Positions 19,492 to 27,974 of a stretch of 64,000 nucleotides of DNA are shown here, piece after piece (position 1 is the first letter of the stretch; every line of letters begins with the position of its first letter). Below the pieces are notes generated by a model. It ran no database searches, was not told the DNA's origin, and saw nothing but the letters and a program-made list of their open reading frames with translations. Origin of the DNA: Lewinellaceae bacterium (GTDB lineage Bacteria > Bacteroidota > Bacteroidia > Chitinophagales > Saprospiraceae); contig JADJRC010000001.1 of the NCBI GenBank assembly GCA_016712415.1, positions 372,001 through 436,000 of the forward strand, read 5' to 3'. The position numbers and the translations under genes are program-made.

Positions 19492-21216
19492 TTATTCTGA
19501 CGCTAAATTGTTCAGGTTTATCTGTGCCTGTTTGTGCCCGGGATTAATGGAAAGCGCCAATGCATAATCCTTCCCGGCCTCGTCCTTTCTTCCCAGTTTT
19601 TCTTTGGCCCATCCTCGGGAGTTATGGGCATCTGCGAATTCCGGCCTGAGGCGTATCGCCTGGTTAAAATCTTTTATCGCGGCTTCAAACTGTCCCGAAT
19701 CATTTTTTGCCACACCGCGATTGTAGTAAGCCGAATCATGCTCGGGGTTGAGCCGGATAGCCTGGTCAAAGTCTTGAATAGCCTCATGGAACTGCCGGAG
19801 AAACCCTTTGGCAATGCCGCGACTGTTGTAGGCATCGGCATATTCCGGGTCAAGAGCTATGGCCCGGTCGAGGTCGGCCAAGGCTTCTTCATATTGACCG
19901 GACATGCCCTTTGTTATGCCTCGGTTACAATAGGCCTTTGCATAATCGGGATTGAATTTAATGGCCCTGTCAAAATCCCTGATCGCTTCGGCATATTTCC
20001 CCAGACTCCTGTAGGCGAACCCGCGATTGTTATAGGGGTCAGCATATTGGGGATGGATCTTTATGGCCTGGGTAAAATCCTTGATGGCGTCCTGGAATTG
20101 AGCCATTTTGTTTTTTACATGCCCCCGATTGGAGTACGCCTGTGCATATTTCGGGTTTAGCTTAATGGCTTTTCCGTAGTCGTCCAATGCTTCCTGATAC
20201 TTGCCGGAATTATCTTTGGCCAGCCCCCGGTTGTGATAGGCCAGGGAATAACCCGGGTCTAACCGGATAGCCTGGCCATAGTCTATTACGGCTTCTTCAA
20301 ACTGATTCAGGCAAAATTTCGCATAGCCCCGGTTAAGCAAGGCAAGGGCATTATCCGGGTCGATCAGCAAGGCCTGGTTAAAGTCCTTGAGCGCTTCCCT
20401 GTTTTGGCCCAGGTTATTTTTCGCCACGCCACGGTTGATATAGGCCTCCGTAAATTCCGGATTGAGGCGAACCGCGTAGTCGAAGTCTTCTATCGCATCC
20501 GTGTACTGTCCTGATTTGAGTTTTGCCATGCCCCGGTTTTGGTAGGGAGAAGCATATTTTGGATTGATGGATATGGCTTTTTCAAAATCCCCGATGGCAG
20601 CTTCATGCAGCCCCAGCGTACCCTTTACACTTCCCCTGTTATTGTACGGCACCGCATTACCCGGATCAAGTTCAATAGCCCTGGAATAGAGTTTTATCTG
20701 TTTTTGGGGATCACTTTCTTTCAATCCTTTTTCGATGATTTCCTGAACGGCTGCCTTGTTTTGTGCCTCCCGTTCCTGGATCAAACCCTTCAGCCCATCA
20801 TAAATCGAGGTCATCGCTTCTTTCCTGTCCTGCCACTGGTTAATGGCCTTTCCCTCCGCCGGCAACGCCTGAAAGTCCTTCAAACGCGGATGATCCGTCC
20901 ACGGACAGGAGTCGGCTATAACCGGCACGATAAGCGCTTCGCCGCAGTCGTAGCGCTTGAAGGCTTCCACGATCTCTACCCGGTTGATATAGTCGGAATT
21001 AATAAAGTCAAAACTGAGGATCGGGAGGATGATATCTGCCGCCTGTAGCCGGCTCCTGATCTCTTTGTCCCATTCGTCGCCTGGCTTGATATCGCTGTCG
21101 TGCCAGGGTTCGATGAGTCCCTGGTTCTGCAGCATCTTCAGCGATTTTAACAGGTCGTCTTTATAGGCCTTGTCTTCCCTGGCATAGATGATAAAAATCT
21201 TTAGTGGCGTGCTCAT
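19492..21216 (-). CDS. TIR domain protein with eleven tandem TPR repeats
   Basis: 574 residues. An N-terminal TIR domain (residues 1-135) contains IFIIYAREDKAYKDDL, EPWHDSDIKPGDEW and SFDFINSDYINRVEIVEA; Glu81 occupies the place of the catalytic glutamate of NAD-cleaving bacterial TIR domains. After a short helical linker come about eleven 34-residue tetratricopeptide repeats with a strong NRG-AK consensus (NNRGSVK, NRGMAK, NRGVAK, NSRGIAK), ending near residue 565. TIR effectors either degrade NAD or make signalling nucleotides, or serve as adaptors; TPRs bind peptides or proteins. No partner gene adjoins it: YigZ is divergent. An immune or stress function is inference. Confidence 0.85.
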   Translation of the reverse strand: MSTPLKIFIIYAREDKAYKDDLLKSLKMLQNQGLIEPWHDSDIKPGDEWDKEIRSRLQAADIILPILSFDFINSDYINRVEIVEAFKRYDCGEALIVPVIADSCPWTDHPRLKDFQALPAEGKAINQWQDRKEAMTSIYDGLKGLIQEREAQNKAAVQEIIEKGLKESDPQKQIKLYSRAIELDPGNAVPYNNRGSVKGTLGLHEAAIGDFEKAISINPKYASPYQNRGMAKLKSGQYTDAIEDFDYAVRLNPEFTEAYINRGVAKNNLGQNREALKDFNQALLIDPDNALALLNRGYAKFCLNQFEEAVIDYGQAIRLDPGYSLAYHNRGLAKDNSGKYQEALDDYGKAIKLNPKYAQAYSNRGHVKNKMAQFQDAIKDFTQAIKIHPQYADPYNNRGFAYRSLGKYAEAIRDFDRAIKFNPDYAKAYCNRGITKGMSGQYEEALADLDRAIALDPEYADAYNSRGIAKGFLRQFHEAIQDFDQAIRLNPEHDSAYYNRGVAKNDSGQFEAAIKDFNQAIRLRPEFADAHNSRGWAKEKLGRKDEAGKDYALALSINPGHKQAQINLNNLASE

Positions 21217-21327
21217 GCTTCATATGTGGATTGCCTGCCGGTAAATGTATGAAAATACCCAATGAACGACCAAAAGCTGTCGGGCGCAGGTATGGAATCT
21301 CCGTTGCCCCGGTATCTTTACCGCGCT

Positions 21328-21972
21328 ATGACCGATCATTACCGCACCATTTCGGCGGCTTCCACCGGCGAGTTCAAAGACAGGGGGAGCAGGTTTATCG
21401 CCTACGCATGGCCCGTGCGCAGCGAGGAGGAGGCCATCACGCACCTGGAAGCACTGCGCAAGGAGCACTTCAAGGCGCGGCACCATTGTTTTGCCTGGCG
21501 ACTCGGCGCCGACGGCGCACGCTTTCGCGCCAACGACGACGGCGAGCCCTCCGGCACTGCGGGCCGGCCCATCCTGGGACAGATCGATTCCTTCGGGCTG
21601 ACAGAGGTATTTGTGGTGGTGGTGCGTTATTTCGGCGGCACCCTGCTCGGCGCCTCCGGCCTGATCAATGCCTACCGCGAAGCCACCGCCGAAGCGTTGC
21701 GCGCGGCTGAAGTGGTGGAAAAATTCGTCAAAGACACCTTCACCCTCGATTTTGACTATGCCCTGATGCCCGATATCATGAACGCTGTCAAAAAACTCGA
21801 CCTGGACGTGTCCCGGCAGGATTTCAGCGATCGCGGACTGATGGAGATCAATATCCGCCAAAGCGAAGTGGCGGATGCCTTATTGAAAATGAAGGCCCTG
21901 ATATGGAAGGTCTCGACCGAGGAAGCGTCAACGCTGGATTGGCCGGCCGGGCTTTCCGTCGAACAAACGTAA
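21328..21972 (+). CDS. YigZ/IMPACT family protein
   Basis: About 214 residues. The N-terminal UPF0029 domain has the family signature FRANDDGEPSGTAGRPIL and YFGGTLLGASGLI. A C-terminal ferredoxin-like DUF1949 domain follows (LDFDYALMPDIMNAVKKLDLDV). YigZ proteins are cytoplasmic and linked to translation control; their precise activity is unsettled. ATG 21328 (MTDHYRTISA) matches the usual family start; in-frame ATGs at 21292 and 21262 would add 12 or 22 atypical residues. Confidence 0.88.
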   Translation: MTDHYRTISAASTGEFKDRGSRFIAYAWPVRSEEEAITHLEALRKEHFKARHHCFAWRLGADGARFRANDDGEPSGTAGRPILGQIDSFGLTEVFVVVVRYFGGTLLGASGLINAYREATAEALRAAEVVEKFVKDTFTLDFDYALMPDIMNAVKKLDLDVSRQDFSDRGLMEINIRQSEVADALLKMKALIWKVSTEEASTLDWPAGLSVEQT

Positions 21973-21973
21973 C

Positions 21974-22082
21974 CCGGACTTCCAGGTCCGGTTGCCACGC
22001 GGCCGGGTCATAACGTTTGGCGTGCGTAGTAGCCGGACTTGGAAGTCCGGGCGTACTTGGTTAACGGACTCGGAAGTCCGTT
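21974..22082. repeat. Three related short dyads between yigZ and pabB
   Basis: Three hairpins share a GGACTT/AAGTCC core: CCGGACTT-CC-AGGTCCGG (21974-21991), CCGGACTT-GG-AAGTCCGG (22033-22050) and AACGGACT-CGGA-AGTCCGTT (22063-22082). They fill most of the 122-base gap and stop just before the pabB promoter. Repeated dyads of this sort suggest a REP-like element. Confidence 0.7.
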
Positions 22083-22083
22083 G

Positions 22084-22091
22084 TACATTTG
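22084..22091 (+). promoter_or_regulatory. -7 element TACATTTG abutting pabB
   Basis: Perfect TAnnTTTG ending three bases before ATG 22095, so the transcript would begin at the start codon (leaderless). An upstream TTG at 22057 is the only -33 candidate and is spaced too far. Confidence 0.4.
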
Positions 22092-22094
22092 CAT

Positions 22095-23396
22095 ATGCGC
22101 CAAACCGCCGTTTTCCCCATTAATGATCCCCCTTTCTGGAAAACGCAACTGCTCCACTGGGCGGCAGGGCATGAGTTGGCGGTGTATTTCGATAGCAACC
22201 GGCAGGGTTTACCGCCTGCGACAGCCCACGCACAATATCATTGGGAATGCCTCGCCGCAGCCGGCGCAGTGAATACCCTCGAAGCGCAGGCCGGCAATGC
22301 ATTTGTGCAACTCGAACATTTTCAGCAAAACCACCACAACGACTGGACCTTCGGCTTTTTCGGCTACGACCTGAAAAACGAAACGGAGCGGCTCATCTCC
22401 GACCGTTTCGACGGCATCGGACTACCCGACCTTGGCTTTTTTCAACCCCGCACGGTCGCGGGAATACTTGGGCAACACCTTGAAATACAAACCTTTGAGC
22501 CGGATGCAGAACAGGTTTTTCTGGAAATAAAAAATACCAACCGGATAAGCATGCCCGCCGAAGGAAATGGTGTGGTATTGCAGGAACGGATGAGCAAACA
22601 GGCTTACCTCGAAAAGGTCGAACATATCCGCCGGCATATCGTGGAAGGCGATGTGTATGAAATGAACCTGTGCCAGGAGTTCTTTGCCGAAGACGCCTGC
22701 CTCGATCCGGTCGCCGTATTTGAACGCCTCAACTGGATCGGCAAGGCGCCGTTTTCTTCGTTTGTACGCTGGCGCGACCGCTACCTGTTATCGGCCAGTC
22801 CGGAGCGTTTTTTAAAAAAAGAAGGGCAAAAAGTCATCTCGCAACCGATAAAAGGCACCCGCCGCCGCGGCTCAACACCCGGCGAGGATGAACTGATCCG
22901 GCAGGAACTGGCTACCAGTGAAAAAGACCGCGCCGAAAACGTGATGATCGTCGACCTGGTGCGCAACGACCTGGCGCGCAACTGCCTGCCCGGTTCCGTC
23001 CGGGTAGCAGAACTTTTCGGTATCTATTCCTTTGAAACGGTGCACCAGATGGTCTCGACCATCAGCGGAAAAATGCGCCCCTCCGGCTCCGCCCTCGCCC
23101 TCCTGCGCGACGCTTTTCCACCCGGAAGCATGACCGGCGCACCCAAGGTAATGGCCATGGAATTGATTGAACAGTACGAAAATACCCGCCGCGGTCTCTA
23201 TTCAGGAGCAGTGGGTTACTTCGATCCGGGTGGCGACTTCGACTTCAATGTCGTGATCCGGAGTATTCTGTACAACGCCGCCGACCGATACGTTTCCGTA
23301 CAGGTCGGCGGCGCCATCGTCTACGATTCCGTACCGGAGCAGGAATACGAAGAATGCCTGTTGAAAGCGGAGGCCATGCGGCGGGCTTTGCGCTAG
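22095..23396 (+). CDS. pabB: Aminodeoxychorismate synthase component I
   Basis: 433 residues of the chorismate-binding family. It forms 4-amino-4-deoxychorismate for p-aminobenzoate and folate synthesis, with ammonia from a glutamine amidotransferase partner. Diagnostic motifs are PIKGTRRRG (the lysine of PabB rather than the alanine of anthranilate synthase), ENVMIVDLVRNDL, FETVHQMVSTISG and PPGSMTGAPKVMAMELI, with YSGAVGYF near the end. No amidotransferase (PabA) gene adjoins; the one at 17.7-18.5 kb is of another type. The ATG at 22095 is chosen because a -7 element lies just before it. Confidence 0.9.
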   Translation: MRQTAVFPINDPPFWKTQLLHWAAGHELAVYFDSNRQGLPPATAHAQYHWECLAAAGAVNTLEAQAGNAFVQLEHFQQNHHNDWTFGFFGYDLKNETERLISDRFDGIGLPDLGFFQPRTVAGILGQHLEIQTFEPDAEQVFLEIKNTNRISMPAEGNGVVLQERMSKQAYLEKVEHIRRHIVEGDVYEMNLCQEFFAEDACLDPVAVFERLNWIGKAPFSSFVRWRDRYLLSASPERFLKKEGQKVISQPIKGTRRRGSTPGEDELIRQELATSEKDRAENVMIVDLVRNDLARNCLPGSVRVAELFGIYSFETVHQMVSTISGKMRPSGSALALLRDAFPPGSMTGAPKVMAMELIEQYENTRRGLYSGAVGYFDPGGDFDFNVVIRSILYNAADRYVSVQVGGAIVYDSVPEQEYEECLLKAEAMRRALR

Positions 23397-23475
23397 TACC
23401 CGATGTGGGTGTGGGTGTGGGTTGTGGGGTACCGTGGGGGTACCCATCCACTTTTAGACATGTACTTAACGTTCA

Positions 23476-23489
23476 GCGGCTAAAGCCGC
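23476..23489. repeat. GGTACC-linked GCGGCT-AA-AGCCGC dyad
   Basis: The dyad GCGGCTAAAGCCGC is directly joined to CGGTACCG, beside further GGTACC copies at about 23427-23446. Its reverse complement matches the element at 27761-27780, so at least two copies of one family are present in the window. Confidence 0.55.
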
Positions 23490-23512
23490 CGGTACCGCCA
23501 CGGTACCCCCCA

Positions 23513-25144
23513 TCACTCCACCACCAGTTTTCCCGTCCGGCCGTCGGCGTTGAACAGATAAATACCGGGGGCCAGCCCCTCCAGCGAAATATCCACCGTA
23601 TTGGAAGCCGTATCGCTGCGGCGCAGCACCTCCCTTCCGGTCATATCGAACAACTGAAACTGGCGAATTTCGGCCCGGCCCGGCAGGGTAATGGCGGCGC
23701 GATCATGGGCGGGGTTGGGCGTGACAAATGCTGCCTGCACTTCCCCGGCATCAGGCTCCTGGGCGCTGACCGTCACCGGCGAAAGGGTGTAAAACGCGAT
23801 CAGCACCATCATCTCGTCGTCGGAAGTCGGGCCAAAATTGACCGATGTCGGGCCATTGTTCACCCAGGATGCCTCGTGGATGATACCCTGGCTCCATTTA
23901 ATCGGCATCAGCGGCTCCCAGTATCGAAGTGGAATATGTTGATAATCAAAAAATTGCGTCGGGCAACCGGGGATACCGAGTGGACAGGAGGCATCGTAGA
24001 TGAGATCGCCTTTCTGGCCGTTGGAAAGTCGTTTCCAGACCTTGTAACTGCGGCCGTATTTGTGGGTATGTCCCATCAGCCCCCAGACATAAATAGAATC
24101 GGCGCCAGGCTGAAACTCAGATTTGGTATAGGTGATCACGTTGCCGTTGTTGGCAATCGGGATAAAAGGATTAACCAGCAGGGTCGCGAACATTTCCTGC
24201 TGGGCGGTTCCCGGCGGCTGGGTGTACACGTTCAGATAGGCCTCGCATTGGTAAGGCATGCTCAGGGAGTAGTTGATATAGTGCGAGTTGAGATCAAGTA
24301 CGATATCGTTGGTCCATTTGAATGCGGTACCCTGCGGAAGATGCAGGTCGGTTTGTTCCTGTACTGCAGCCACCAGGTCGATCTGGTCGTGGTTGGCGTT
24401 CAGGCGCAGCCCGTGGGGTACGGCGTTCGCTCCCGTGCCCGTAAAATTGTACACGATAAAATGGTGCGAATAGCCCGACATCTGCAGGGCCATGCGGTTC
24501 ACTTCGACATTGGCCGGAAGATCGAGTTCGTATTTCTGGAAATACTCCACTTCACCGTCGGGGGGCAGGAAAAACGGCCCCATTTTGATTTGAAAACCCT
24601 CTCCGGGAGCGGGCGGCGGCGGCGGACCGTCGGGAAAGGCTTTTTGGCCGCCGTTGGTGTAAAAACTTTCTACTACCGACTTGTCGAACTGGGCGCCGGT
24701 CGATTTTGCGCCGTACAAAATCCATTGGCGGATGGTCTCTTTTTCCACATCGGTCAGCGCCGTGGAGGGATATGCAGGCATGGAAGCGCCTTCGTCGGTA
24801 TGCAGGGCCGCAATGGTCGGCTCCAGGCCGTTATTGATTTTCCGGAACAGAAAACTGCGATCCGCCCGCCCGGGGTACACGCGTTTCAGGCCGTTTCCGG
24901 CGGCATAGGCATTTGCCGGCGTTTGGTTGACCAGATTTTGAGCCACGTTCACGGCGCGCAGGTATTCCGTCAGGCCGACACCCTCCAGGTCGAGACCGGC
25001 CTCCGGAGAAGCGTGGTCGTGGCAGGAGATACATTTCGCTGCAAATATTTTATACACTTCCTGAACAGAGGGAAGCGGGGTTTGAGCAGCCAGTAAATGT
25101 GTGATTGAAAAAAGCAAAAAGGAAAGTAGAACACGTACAGCCAT
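23513..25144 (-). CDS. Secreted haem-binding copper type II monooxygenase-like protein, T9SS cargo
   Basis: About 543 residues from ATG 25144, chosen because it begins a clean signal peptide (VLLSFLLFSITHLLAAQ). A cytochrome c-like motif CISCH is at residues 38-42, with a proline-rich linker near 185 (DGPPPPPAPGEG). The centre resembles copper type II ascorbate-dependent monooxygenases, with paired His motifs (MSGYSHHFIVYN, DLNSHYINY, GLMGHTHKYGR). The last 80 residues form a type A T9SS sorting domain (VTPNPAHDRAAITLPG ... LAPGIYLFNADGRTGKLVV). Predicted to be exported by T9SS to the surface. Substrate unknown; a redox role joining haem and copper sites is inferred. Confidence 0.8.
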   Translation of the reverse strand: MAVRVLLSFLLFSITHLLAAQTPLPSVQEVYKIFAAKCISCHDHASPEAGLDLEGVGLTEYLRAVNVAQNLVNQTPANAYAAGNGLKRVYPGRADRSFLFRKINNGLEPTIAALHTDEGASMPAYPSTALTDVEKETIRQWILYGAKSTGAQFDKSVVESFYTNGGQKAFPDGPPPPPAPGEGFQIKMGPFFLPPDGEVEYFQKYELDLPANVEVNRMALQMSGYSHHFIVYNFTGTGANAVPHGLRLNANHDQIDLVAAVQEQTDLHLPQGTAFKWTNDIVLDLNSHYINYSLSMPYQCEAYLNVYTQPPGTAQQEMFATLLVNPFIPIANNGNVITYTKSEFQPGADSIYVWGLMGHTHKYGRSYKVWKRLSNGQKGDLIYDASCPLGIPGCPTQFFDYQHIPLRYWEPLMPIKWSQGIIHEASWVNNGPTSVNFGPTSDDEMMVLIAFYTLSPVTVSAQEPDAGEVQAAFVTPNPAHDRAAITLPGRAEIRQFQLFDMTGREVLRRSDTASNTVDISLEGLAPGIYLFNADGRTGKLVVE

Positions 25145-25234
25145 GGTGGAAACGGTTTTGTTTTCAATTGGGCAAAGATGCTCTTCTCCGGACAAGGCTG
25201 CGCGAATAATATCGCATTTGAGAAAATTTTAACC

Positions 25235-26440
25235 TTATTGCCTGCTTTTTACGTCGAGGGCATCACGCAGGCCGTTGCCGACCAGGTTAAACGCCAGCAC
25301 CGTTATGGCTATCGCCAGCGCCGGGGCCAGGGCGAGCAATGGTTTTCCGCTGATAGCGTAGCCATAGTTCTCATTGAGCATACTGCCCCACGACGGCGAC
25401 GGCGGCTGCACGCCAAATCCCAGGTAGCCGAGACCCGATTCGAGGAGAATGGCCGTGGCGAAATTGCCTGCCGACACGACCATCACCGGACCGAGCAGGT
25501 TGGGCAGGATATGGCGAAACAGGATGCGCCCGGAACGAAGCCCCATGCTGCGCGCAGCCTCTATAAAAGGCATGTCGCGCAGCACCAGTACCTGGCCGCG
25601 CACCACCCGCGCCACATCGACCCACATGGTGAGCCCAACCGCCAGAAAGATGACGCCGATACCCCGCCCGAGCGCCAGCACCACGGCAAACACCAGCAAC
25701 AGCGTGGGAATCGACCATACGGAGTTGACGACCAGCATGACGGCATCGTCGAGCCTGCCGCCAAAATATCCGCCCAGGGCGCCGAGGGTCAGCCCGATAG
25801 TCAGGGAAATAAACACCGCAATGCCGCCTACCAGCAGCGACACCCTGAACCCGAGCAGCAGGCGACTGAAAATACAACGGCCATATTTATCCGTGCCCAG
25901 CAGGTAACGCCGGTGTTCCAGGGGCGACAACTGTTGGTACCGCGCCTTCAGGACGCCCTGCTGAATGCGCTGTTGCGCAGCGCCCGCAGTAGTAAAAACC
26001 CAGGCGCCCGCGTCCTTCCGGATACTGTCCTGCACGGCGTAAAAAATGCGCGCGAGGTGCAGCGATTCCGTTTTTCCGGCTGAACCGTACCGTTGAAAAA
26101 AAACGGAATCCCGTTCGGTACGGACACTTCCCGCCACAACGGGTACCAGCCGATGCCGCAAGGGCCGGCCGTGCAACAGGAAATCCACCCCGTTTTGCGG
26201 GATGGCCTCGGCGCCCAGCGGCAGCGGCAGCAGGTCAATTTGAAAACCCGGGTCCTGCAACGCAATTTCGGGAATTTGTGTATTGGCGTCGGGACTATGG
26301 TCGGGTGCAAGGGCATAGCTGAGCAGGGCGATAAGCAGCGAAAAGACAATAAAAACGGCGCCGGCAACGGCAGTGCGATTGCGGCGAAAGCGTTGCCAGG
26401 CACGCTGATATTCGGAAACCGGATGCGGGTTCGGATTCAT
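25235..26440 (-). CDS. ABC transporter permease of the peptide/nickel (OppC/DppC) family
   Basis: About 401 residues from ATG 26440. The first transmembrane helix (AVAGAVFIVFSLLIALLSYAL) is followed by an unusually long periplasmic stretch of about 130 residues. The conserved permease core then carries LLGTDKYGRCIFSRLLLGFRVSLLVG and the EAA loop EAARSMGLRSGRILFRHILPN that contacts the ATPase. GYLGFGVQPPSPSWGSML is typical of OppC/DppC proteins, which import di- and oligopeptides or nickel. No binding protein, ATPase or second permease lies nearby, so the rest of the transporter must be encoded elsewhere. Confidence 0.85.
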   Translation of the reverse strand: MNPNPHPVSEYQRAWQRFRRNRTAVAGAVFIVFSLLIALLSYALAPDHSPDANTQIPEIALQDPGFQIDLLPLPLGAEAIPQNGVDFLLHGRPLRHRLVPVVAGSVRTERDSVFFQRYGSAGKTESLHLARIFYAVQDSIRKDAGAWVFTTAGAAQQRIQQGVLKARYQQLSPLEHRRYLLGTDKYGRCIFSRLLLGFRVSLLVGGIAVFISLTIGLTLGALGGYFGGRLDDAVMLVVNSVWSIPTLLLVFAVVLALGRGIGVIFLAVGLTMWVDVARVVRGQVLVLRDMPFIEAARSMGLRSGRILFRHILPNLLGPVMVVSAGNFATAILLESGLGYLGFGVQPPSPSWGSMLNENYGYAISGKPLLALAPALAIAITVLAFNLVGNGLRDALDVKSRQ

Positions 26441-26444
26441 CCTG

Positions 26445-26452
26445 CGAAAATA
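26445..26452 (-). promoter_or_regulatory. -7-like element TATTTTCG abutting the permease start
   Basis: Reads TATTTTCG on the minus strand, one mismatch from TAnnTTTG, ending four bases before ATG 26440. Confidence 0.3.
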
Positions 26453-26484
26453 CATAAGCTTTGGTTGTGCCGGGCGTCGACAGA

Positions 26485-27552
26485 TCAGGCCGCCAGGTGG
26501 TCGCGGTCGCGTTTTTGCAGGATACGCTGCAAAAAATAGGTAAACAGGAACATCAGCACCAATTCGATACTCAATAGCATGGCCGTCCCAAAACTATTGA
26601 ACACCACTACGCCAATGATGAAAAATACATTGACAGCCAACAAAACAAACGTTGCCTTCATGTGGCTCATTCCAAGGTCGAGCAGCAGGTGATGAATATG
26701 GGTTTTGTCCGGAGAAAACGGCGAGCGCCCCCGGACGACCCGTTGCACAAAAACCCTGACCGTGTCGTAAAGCGGCAGGATCAGAATACCCACGGCAATG
26801 GCCGGAGCCGCCTGGAAGATATAATCCGGGGGAGTCTGGATATGGTGGTTCATTTCGATGAAACTAATGGCCAGGATAGCACATACGGTTCCGATCAGCA
26901 TGGAGCCCGTATCTCCCATAAAGATCTTGGCCGGCGAAAAATTGTATTTCATGAATGCCGTGATTGCGCCCGACAGGGAAAAGGCCACCACGGCAAGTCC
27001 TGCGGAGTCGACGGCCAGAAACCAGGCGCCCCAACTGACGCAGGCCAGCAGTCCGATCGAACCCGCCAGCCCGTCGATGCCGTCGATCAGGTTGAAAGAG
27101 TTGATTATGGCAATAATCACCACGATGGAAAGGGCAAAACTGGTGAGTTCGGGCAACTCATAAATGCCGAAAAGGCCGTAAAAGCTGGTAATACTGACGT
27201 TTGCCTTGTAGGCCAGGATAATCGCCACCAGCAGCTGTCCTGAAAACTTTTTCGTCGGCGACAACGGCAGCAGGTCGTCCATGACACCGATGAGAAAGAT
27301 CAGCACGAAAGCCGCAAGAATGTATTGCAACACCCCGAATGTCTCCAGCGGTGTCCAGAGCACAATAGCACAGATAGTGCCGGCGAATATCCCGATACCG
27401 CCAAGTGAAGGCGTCGGCTCCAGGTGCGAACTGCGCTCATTAGGTCGGTCGTAGATACGCCGTTCCCTTGCCACCCTGATAATTGCAGGAATAATGGTGT
27501 AGGTCAGCGTAAAAGCAGTTATAAAGCCAAGTATGATGGCATACATGTGCAT
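26485..27552 (-). CDS. Undecaprenyl-phosphate N-acetylhexosaminyl-1-phosphate transferase (WecA/TagO type)
   Basis: About 355 residues, polytopic. It transfers a sugar-1-phosphate to undecaprenyl phosphate, the first step in O-antigen or other surface glycan synthesis. Family motifs on cytoplasmic loops: DRPNERSSH-PTPSLGGIGI, LIGVMDDLLPLSPTKKF (Mg-binding Asp pair), NSFNLIDGIDGLAG, FMGDTGSMLIG and the C-terminal HIHHLLLDLG. Starts are ATG 27552 or 27546; longer in-frame extensions cross a palindrome and look non-coding. It probably feeds the same glycan pathway as the ligase at 15.3 kb, though the two are unlinked. Confidence 0.9.
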   Translation of the reverse strand: MHMYAIILGFITAFTLTYTIIPAIIRVARERRIYDRPNERSSHLEPTPSLGGIGIFAGTICAIVLWTPLETFGVLQYILAAFVLIFLIGVMDDLLPLSPTKKFSGQLLVAIILAYKANVSITSFYGLFGIYELPELTSFALSIVVIIAIINSFNLIDGIDGLAGSIGLLACVSWGAWFLAVDSAGLAVVAFSLSGAITAFMKYNFSPAKIFMGDTGSMLIGTVCAILAISFIEMNHHIQTPPDYIFQAAPAIAVGILILPLYDTVRVFVQRVVRGRSPFSPDKTHIHHLLLDLGMSHMKATFVLLAVNVFFIIGVVVFNSFGTAMLLSIELVLMFLFTYFLQRILQKRDRDHLAA

Positions 27553-27575
27553 GGGAGGTTTGGCACTGCAACTTT

Positions 27576-27597
27576 CGGAAAGTTGTACAACTTTCCG
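27576..27597. repeat. 22-base perfect palindrome just upstream of the WecA-type gene
   Basis: Arms CGGAAAGTTGT/ACAACTTTCCG with no loop, extended by near-symmetric flanks, 24 bases before ATG 27552. It could be an operator or a dispersed dyad repeat. Confidence 0.6.
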
Positions 27598-27670
27598 AAG
27601 GATAATCCTCAAAAACAGCGCAGTCCGACAAACCTAAGCTGATTCTTCAGACAGTGTGGCATAAAATACA

Positions 27671-27762
27671 GGTTAGTCTTTGGTTTGGGTTGGTTAGTCT
27701 TTGGTTTGGGTTGGTTTGGGTTGGTTTGGGTTGGTTTGGTACCGGTTGGTACCGGTTGGTAC
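27671..27762. repeat. GGTTTGGGTT tandem repeat
   Basis: Degenerate 10-base units (GGTTTGGGTT) and 25-base units containing GGTTAGTCTTT, merging into three GGTACCGGTT units. It lies in the 420-base gap between the divergent WecA-type and DUF4294 genes; apart from this repeat and the next dyad the gap holds no gene. Confidence 0.75.
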
Positions 27763-27780
27763 CGCCGGCTTCAGCCGGCG
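27763..27780. repeat. CGCCGGCT-TC-AGCCGGCG palindromic repeat unit
   Basis: An 18-base dyad preceded by GGTACC, homologous to the reverse complement of the element at 23476-23489. Confidence 0.6.
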
Positions 27781-27974
27781 CAATACCCCCCCGGGATACC
27801 ACCCCATTTCTTTCACACCCCAAAGGTCTAACTAAATACATACCGGTGTTACATTTGAAGCAGCAAAACGTCTTAACAGGCGTTCCATAAAACATAAAAA
27901 ACGCCAGGTCGTTTTTCATACGCACAGGCATTCGGTGTTTTACGACAACCCTTAAATCAGATACCTAACACAAT

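Noticed and set aside
23354..25096. A 580-codon open frame antisense to the haem/copper protein gene
   Set aside because: The sense gene has CISCH, copper motifs and a sorting domain; the antisense frame is a bias shadow.
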